A stretch of 16,376 bases of DNA from Strigomonas culicis (Eukaryota; Euglenozoa; Kinetoplastea; Trypanosomatida; Trypanosomatidae), in the NCBI GenBank assembly GCA_000482145.1, contig AUXH01000438.1, positions 1 through 16,376 of the forward strand. The letters run 5' to 3'. The notes beneath the pieces are model-generated. The model made no database searches. It worked only from the letters and a program-made list of their open reading frames with translations, and was not told the origin of the DNA. A program made the translations under genes and the position numbers. Position 1 is the stretch's first letter. Each line of letters opens with the position of its first letter. Below are positions 1 to 5,200 of this stretch, piece by piece.

Positions 1-677
1 AGAAGCTCGGCGAGACCACCGAGCAGCTCCAGGAGACGGCCGCGAAGCTCGAGCAGACGGAGGAGACCCTGCAGGCCACCGCCACCAAGCTGGAGGACAC
101 CGAGGAGAAACTTGGCGAGACCAGCGAGCAGCTGGAGGAGACCGCAGCGGAGCTCGAGCTGACGGAGGAGAAGCTGGCGGACACGGAGGCGCAGCTGGGC
201 CACAGCCGGGTGGAGGTGGCGGCCCGCGACGCCTGCCTCGCGGCCGCGGCCGCGACGCTCGACGCGCGCTACGCGGCGACGCTGGAAGGTCTGACCGCGC
301 TGCAGGAGACCGCCGTGGAGGACATGGTGGCACAGGCGGGCTGCCACGTCCAGACGATCGCACAGCGCGCGACGGCGGAGATCAACTACCTGAAGGAGCT
401 GTATGACTATGCCGACGAAGACGCGCGAGAGAATGCGATGCGCTTCGCGATGCTGCGGGAGGTGCTCGGCAAGATCGACAAGGATGTGAAGTCCGCGACG
501 ACGGACGTCGACCGCCGCAGCACGGTGAATGTGAAGTCCGCGCGCCGCAGCCGCATGGCGTCCCCGGAGGCGTCGCCGGCACGCCTCGGGTACATCCCAA
601 CGAACAAACCAACGGTGAGCATGAAGGGAGGCCGGTCGCAGTCACGTCGCGCGGTAGCGGATGAGAATGCCTACTAG
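1..677 (+). CDS. Coiled-coil protein, C-terminal part (5' end outside window); possible kinesin-type tail
   Basis: The frame is open from base 3 to the TAG at 675-677, giving about 224 residues of a protein that starts upstream. The first ~70 residues are near-perfect heptads with Leu and Thr recurring every seven residues (L..T..L..T), an uninterrupted coiled coil. A 35-residue superperiod is visible: KLGET-(T/S)-EQL begins at base 3 and again at base 108. After the coil comes an Ala-rich helical segment and a basic, Ser/Arg-rich tail (ARRSRMASPEASPARL, then KGGRSQSRRAV) that looks disordered and phosphorylatable. Similar T/E/L heptads occur in stalks of kinesin-5 (BimC/Eg5) and other trypanosomatid kinesins, but the motor domain would lie outside the window, so the kinesin reading is only an inference. 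That it is coding is clear from codon bias and length. Confidence 0.85.
   Translation, partial: KLGETTEQLQETAAKLEQTEETLQATATKLEDTEEKLGETSEQLEETAAELELTEEKLADTEAQLGHSRVEVAARDACLAAAAATLDARYAATLEGLTALQETAVEDMVAQAGCHVQTIAQRATAEINYLKELYDYADEDARENAMRFAMLREVLGKIDKDVKSATTDVDRRSTVNVKSARRSRMASPEASPARLGYIPTNKPTVSMKGGRSQSRRAVADENAY
3..212 (+). repeat. 105-bp imperfect tandem repeat (five heptads) in coding sequence
   Basis: Two copies of a 35-codon unit start at 3 and 108. They share KLGET-EQL-ETAA-LE-TEE at the protein level and most bases at the DNA level. The second copy decays after roughly 30 codons. The window edge cuts the array, so more copies may lie upstream. Confidence 0.7.
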
Positions 678-1098
678 CGAAGAGTTAAAAAGAAGAAGAA
701 GAAAGGAATAGTTAAATGAATGCTAGAATTATCCACGAAAAGGAAAAGGGGAAATAGTTTTTTTTCTTGTTTTTGTATGATAGTTTCTATACATGTATGT
801 ACATATGTGTATATTCTCCCTTGTTTTCCTATATTAGTTTTGTTTTTTCATATTTATCTTGTACCTCTGTTTTTCAGCATAAAAAAAAAAGTAAAGGAGC
901 TTGCTTGCGGAACACATATATGTGTATGTATTATGGATGCATGTATTAGAGCTCACTTGCTTCCGTCTGCCGGTACTGCAACACTCTTTTTCTTGTCCCC
1001 TCTCTCGCTCTCTTGCTTAAAGAGTATTATACTTCTTTTCGTTTCTGTCCATCCGAACGAAACGAGTTCAATCTAAGAACGAAAAAAAAACAAAAAGA
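678..1098 (+). other. Intergenic region: 3' UTR of the coiled-coil gene and 5' UTR of the SNARE gene
   Basis: This gap is AT-rich and holds no credible gene. A purine run (GAA repeats, 687-707) follows the stop codon. Alternating ATGT/ACAT sequence with small palindromes lies at 788-813 and 912-925. A C/T-rich tract at 981-1018 forms the likely trans-splicing signal. An A9 run at 1082-1090 sits just before the start codon. Confidence 0.75.
981..1022 (+). promoter_or_regulatory. Predicted spliced-leader acceptor for the SNARE gene
   Basis: A pyrimidine tract at 981-1018 (with CCCCTCTCTCGCTCTC at its core) is followed by the first AG at 1021-1022. This would give a 5' UTR of about 76 bases. 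The same tract is expected to direct polyadenylation of the upstream transcript, as is usual in trypanosomatids. Confidence 0.6.
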
Positions 1099-1905
1099 AT
1101 GATGACCGGAGAGAGCAGCATGAGTACCTGTTGCGTCGCTTCCAACGGCGGCGAGGACAGAGCCGATAACGACGCACACACCGCGAAGGCACAGCGTCGA
1201 GAGGCGCTACGGAGGCAGTGGCTGCATACCCACCCGACGCGCCACGTGGCGCAGGATCCGCACGACCTGTCGCATATCCAAGAGACGTGTGAGGAGGAGA
1301 ACCTCCGGCGGCTGCAGAACGCGCAGCGGCACGCGGCGGCGTCGCTGGAGATCGGCCAGTCCACGACTGCCGCGCTGCGGCGGCAGGGCGAGGTGCTGGA
1401 CAGCGTCGAGCAGGAGCAACAAGACGCCCACTACGAGGTGAAGCGCAGCCGCCGCACCGTGCGCGGGATGGCCTCGTTTGGGGGCACGCTGAAGAACTGG
1501 TTCACGCGCCGACCGCCGCGGCCGCCACCGATTGAGACGGGCACGAGTACAACGTGCCCTGCGGGGGTCACCGCGGAGGAGGCCGCGACCGCGGCGCCGA
1601 AAAAAAAGGTGAGTGGTAAAAAGAAACCGCAGGAGCCGCGGAAAGGGAAGGGGAAGGGAGAGGATGCCATCATGCAGCAGCAGGAGCAACAGCAGCCAGA
1701 GCGTCCCGCGTTTGGACTCTCGGAGCGTGAGAATCAGATGCTCGATACCCTCCGCCACGATGTGGCGCAGCTCCGTCAGGAGAGCTACAGTCAGCAGTAT
1801 GTTCTGCAGCGACAAGTCCAGCAGCTCGACCGGATACAAACCCAACAGAACGGGCTCATGAATGAAATTGAAATCACAAATGAAAAGATTCACCAAATGC
1901 TGTAA
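1099..1905 (+). CDS. SNAP-25/SNAP-29-like Qbc-SNARE
   Basis: The 268-residue protein has two SNARE motifs and no transmembrane helix, the layout of Qbc-SNAREs, which supply two of the four helices of a membrane-fusion complex. The Qb motif is at about residues 60-120 (EENLRRLQ ... RRQGEVLDSVE) and the Qc motif at about 207-268 (LSERENQML ... LQRQVQQLDRI). The zero-layer glutamines are Q96 and Q239; both have Asp five residues later, as in SNAP-25. The linker is NWF (133-135), a Pro/Arg stretch, then a Lys-rich segment (168-187). It lacks the palmitoylated Cys cluster of SNAP-25, which favours a SNAP-29-type protein on internal membranes; a Cys pair at 11-12 could be lipidated. ATG at 1099 is the first start; 1102 and 1120 (before STCC) are alternatives. 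The neighbours are unrelated in function. The family assignment is firm, the compartment unknown. Confidence 0.85.
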   Translation: MMTGESSMSTCCVASNGGEDRADNDAHTAKAQRREALRRQWLHTHPTRHVAQDPHDLSHIQETCEEENLRRLQNAQRHAAASLEIGQSTTAALRRQGEVLDSVEQEQQDAHYEVKRSRRTVRGMASFGGTLKNWFTRRPPRPPPIETGTSTTCPAGVTAEEAATAAPKKKVSGKKKPQEPRKGKGKGEDAIMQQQEQQQPERPAFGLSERENQMLDTLRHDVAQLRQESYSQQYVLQRQVQQLDRIQTQQNGLMNEIEITNEKIHQML

Positions 1906-2207
1906 AGGCATGGGTGAAGGAAGAAAAAAAAAACTATTGATTCAGCTCTTATTTTTATTGCTTTTTCTTTGCACGATGCTTTTTTTTTTTTTGATATACA
2001 TTATTTCCACTTGCTATTGCATTCATCACTTCTATCAAAAAAAAAAAAACATCTTGGTACTTGAGAAACATTTGAAGTAGCGTTTTATGGACGATGTCTT
2101 ACACAATACGATGATGCGTTGTTTTGAGTCGACACTCTCTCGTCCACGCCTTACTCCTTCACCAAAATGAAATAGAAAAGGAAGAAGAAAAGAAGAAAAA
2201 AAACAGA
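1906..2207 (+). other. Intergenic region before the giant gene
   Basis: The gap is AT-rich. Homopolymers are prominent: A-runs at about 1923-1933 and 2038-2049, and a T12 run at 1980-1991. A pyrimidine-rich stretch occupies 1940-1990. There is no credible gene; the short frames here are T-run translations. Confidence 0.7.
2128..2175 (+). promoter_or_regulatory. Predicted spliced-leader acceptor for the giant gene
   Basis: The pyrimidine-rich stretch ACTCTCTCGTCCACGCC followed by TTACTCCTTCACC (2133-2163) precedes AG at 2174-2175. Splicing there leaves a 5' UTR of about 32 bases before the ATG at 2208. The tract is weaker than others in the window, so another site is possible, especially if translation starts further in. 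Confidence 0.45.
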
Positions 2208-5200
2208 ATGTACCGATGTGGCAGACCACCCGCAGTAGCAGCCCACCGCCCACACAGCGCGCTCCTCTGGCCAAGAGCGCTCCCCATCCGCCACCCCTCC
2301 TACATGCAGAAGTATAGCTACGTGAGCAATCAGAAAGATCGCCACCGCCTCTCGGCGCCCAGGTGGGCGAGAAACAGCAAGATCCAGGGGTGGCAGAAGC
2401 CCACCCATCGTGGCAGCGAAGGCAATGGCTCCGATAACGCTCATGGCATAAAGAAGAATCCGCTTCTGCACCGTTCCGTTCGTAACGACCGTGACGATGC
2501 GGGCATGCTCATCCCCGAAGTGCGTCTTCAGCACCAGCACATTCCACCAAGTCGGTTTGACGCCTTTATTCAGAGCGCGGCGGCCCCGCTCATCGAGGAA
2601 AGCGACGCCGCTGGTGGTGGTGCGCCCGCCCGCTTTAATTACGGCGCGGGGCTGAACCCGGAGAGGATCCGCTTCCAGGGCGGGCAGCGCGCGGCCGCGC
2701 AGCTCGCCCGGCCGGCGCCCGACGCGCCACACTCAGCGGAGGCGGACCGCGGCGAGCGGCCCGCGCCGCTGCGCAGCACCATCACCTCCGTCGCCGGCCA
2801 CCACGTGCCCGTCACCGCGCCTTCCGCGAGCGGGGCCCGCCCCCGGCCGCACATGGAGTCCGCGGCGGCGCGGCCGCCGACCGCGTACGTGCGTGCTGCT
2901 GCTGCTGCTGGGGACGGGGCCGCACCCCCGCCGGCGACCGCCGCCGCCGACCGCGTGACGCGCCAGGCGCTGGCGCAGCTCCCCGCCACCGGCGCCGCCT
3001 CGCGCGCGACGGCGGCGCCGGTGGCCGACAAGGCGTCCCGGCGGCGGCGGCAGCAGCAGAAGCGGGAGCGTCAGCGCGGGCAGCAGATCCGGGCGCTGGA
3101 GCGCGTCTACGGCCGCACACGCCACCCGTGCGCGCTGCAGCAGCCCCGCGGCCTCTGCCGCTCCGCCTCCGCTCTCCTCGCGGCCTCCGCCTACGTGCGG
3201 CTGGACCAGCAGCCGCACGCGCCGCAGGCTGCCGGCGGCGGCGGCGGCGGCGATGCCTTCACCGGCTGCTACACGGTGTCCGGGTCCGCCGTGCGCGACG
3301 CACACGCCGGCTGCCCGCACCAGCACACGCCGTCCGTTGCGTGTCTGGAGCAGCACCGTGAGGCGGATGGACCCGGCGATGCGCCGCCGCGCGTGTGCGC
3401 GCGGGCGTACCACGGCGCGTGCCCGTGGCACCACGGTCCGGCATCGGCCGCGCGGACGGCACTGCGCGATGTGCTGTTCGCCCGCGCGTATGCAGAGGAG
3501 GAGGGCGATGAGGGCAGCAGCGCGAGTGCGCGCATCCAGCGGAGCCAGCACGCGGTGGAGGCCGTGCTGTTGTTGTTCTTTGACTGTGTGGTCACGTTGT
3601 TGGAGGGGGAAGAGCAAGCGCCCGCGCTGCGGGATGTGTTCCGCCGCTACCGGCAGGGGGCGGACGGCACCGAGGGAGAAGCGAGGGAGAAGGCAGAGCG
3701 CGACCTGGAGGAGGCGGTGCTGGACATCCTGGCGTGCGGTCTCCGGCGCCAGCAGCACCCCGCAGAGGGTGACGCGCTGGGAAGCTTTCTCTCCATCGAA
3801 GACGCCCCCGCCACGTCGGCGATCGGTGAGCCACGTCGCAAAATGCTCGTGGTGGAAGTGTCGGTCGCGATGGAGGTGGCGACGGCGGCGTGGCCCCGAG
3901 AGGGTGACAGTATGGAGCCGCCTCCGCAGGGATACCCCAGCGAGGAGGGCCACCGCTTGGAGGGTGGCACGGTGAGCGATGTGGAACCGCTGGCCGATAT
4001 CTCGACCGACCTCATGTACGAAGCGGAGGTGGCCGCGTCGCAGCGAAGGCGGCAGCCGCACGGTGAGGGAGATCATCATCCAGAGGCGGCGGAGGCAGAG
4101 CAGCAGTTGGCGCTCTATCAGGATATGGAAACCTTCTGGGGCAGCTATATTGTCTTCTCCCCCTCCGAGGGTAAAGTGCATCTAACAGCAGGGTTGACCT
4201 TCTGGCTGCTACACTATGTACTGGCGGAACAGATCTTCGCCGAGTCGCATGTGGATAGTAATATCAATGGTAATGCTGACGAGCGTAACGCAACGATGAC
4301 ACCGATGCTCACCGCCGCCTCTGATTTCTTATTCCAGCACCGGCAGCGCCACCTCCGAGAGCTCCTGCGCCGCCATGAAGACGGCGCCCGGCACCCGATT
4401 GGCACCGAGGCGACCCTCTTCCTCCGGTGGGCGCCCTTATCCTTCCTGAAGGACTGTCTCCTGTGGAACCACCTGGTGCGCGCGGGGGAGGGGCACGACG
4501 ACCCCGATGCGATGGACGACGTGGCGTCCCTCCTCGCCCCTCCCCCACCCGACGCGGCCGACGGCGCACCGCCGCGCCACGGCCCGACGTTGCTGCAGGA
4601 GCTGCTCGAACGGGAGGTGGCGCGCCGGCGGCCGCGCGCGGACGGCACCCGCGGCCACCACGCCGCGACGCTGGCGCTCGTCGCAGACTTTCACACCACC
4701 TGGGCGGTGCTCCATGGGCTGCTGCTGCAGATCGCCAAGGGCCTGCTCTTGGTCAACGACGTGGCGTGGTACACCGAGCCCGCCACGTCGAGGGTCGTGC
4801 TGCTGCATCAAATCGACACGCACAGGGATGGCAGCAGCAGCAACGAACACGCGATGGACCTGATGGCCTTCACCCAGGATGCGCTGGTGGCGCTCGCGGA
4901 GAGCGGCAGTGCCTATGTGGCGCGCCGCTTCGAAGCGCCACTCCTCCGCTTTCACGGATGGAAGCCGCTTACCCAAGAGGAGCTGTTTCAGACCGACTAC
5001 AACCATCTCTACTTCTCGGCCGACACGTACACGCAGCGGCACATGCCTGTCTTTTACTTCTCCTGCATGAACTCGCTGTTGAATGGCATGCTGCTCGTGG
5101 TGCTGTCCCACACGGCGGCGCGCCATCAGCTGCTCGGGCCGCCAGGCGCGTCGGCGGCGGGGGAGATGCACACCTTTGGCGCCGCGGCGCCCATCGAATC

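Noticed and set aside
720..1076. 118-codon hydrophobic frame with an ATG between the first two genes
   Set aside because: It is a translation of T-rich 3' UTR and of the splice tract, with poor codon bias and no domain-like pattern.
1600..1615. A8 run followed by GGTGAGT, which resembles a frameshift site or a cis-intron donor
   Set aside because: The frame stays open across it and both SNARE motifs lie in the same frame on either side, so neither a frameshift nor an intron is needed. Cis-introns are very rare in trypanosomatids.
2124..2207. Upstream extension of the giant gene from a TTG
   Set aside because: Trypanosomatid nuclear genes start at ATG, and this stretch overlaps the predicted splice tract and a purine-rich leader.
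2733..4181. Long antisense frame (482 codons) over the giant gene
   Set aside because: It is a GC-rich shadow, dominated by Arg, Ala and Gly with no domain-like blocks and no splice signal. The same holds for antisense frames at 5373-6956, 8812-10080, 11293-12207 and 13260-14642.
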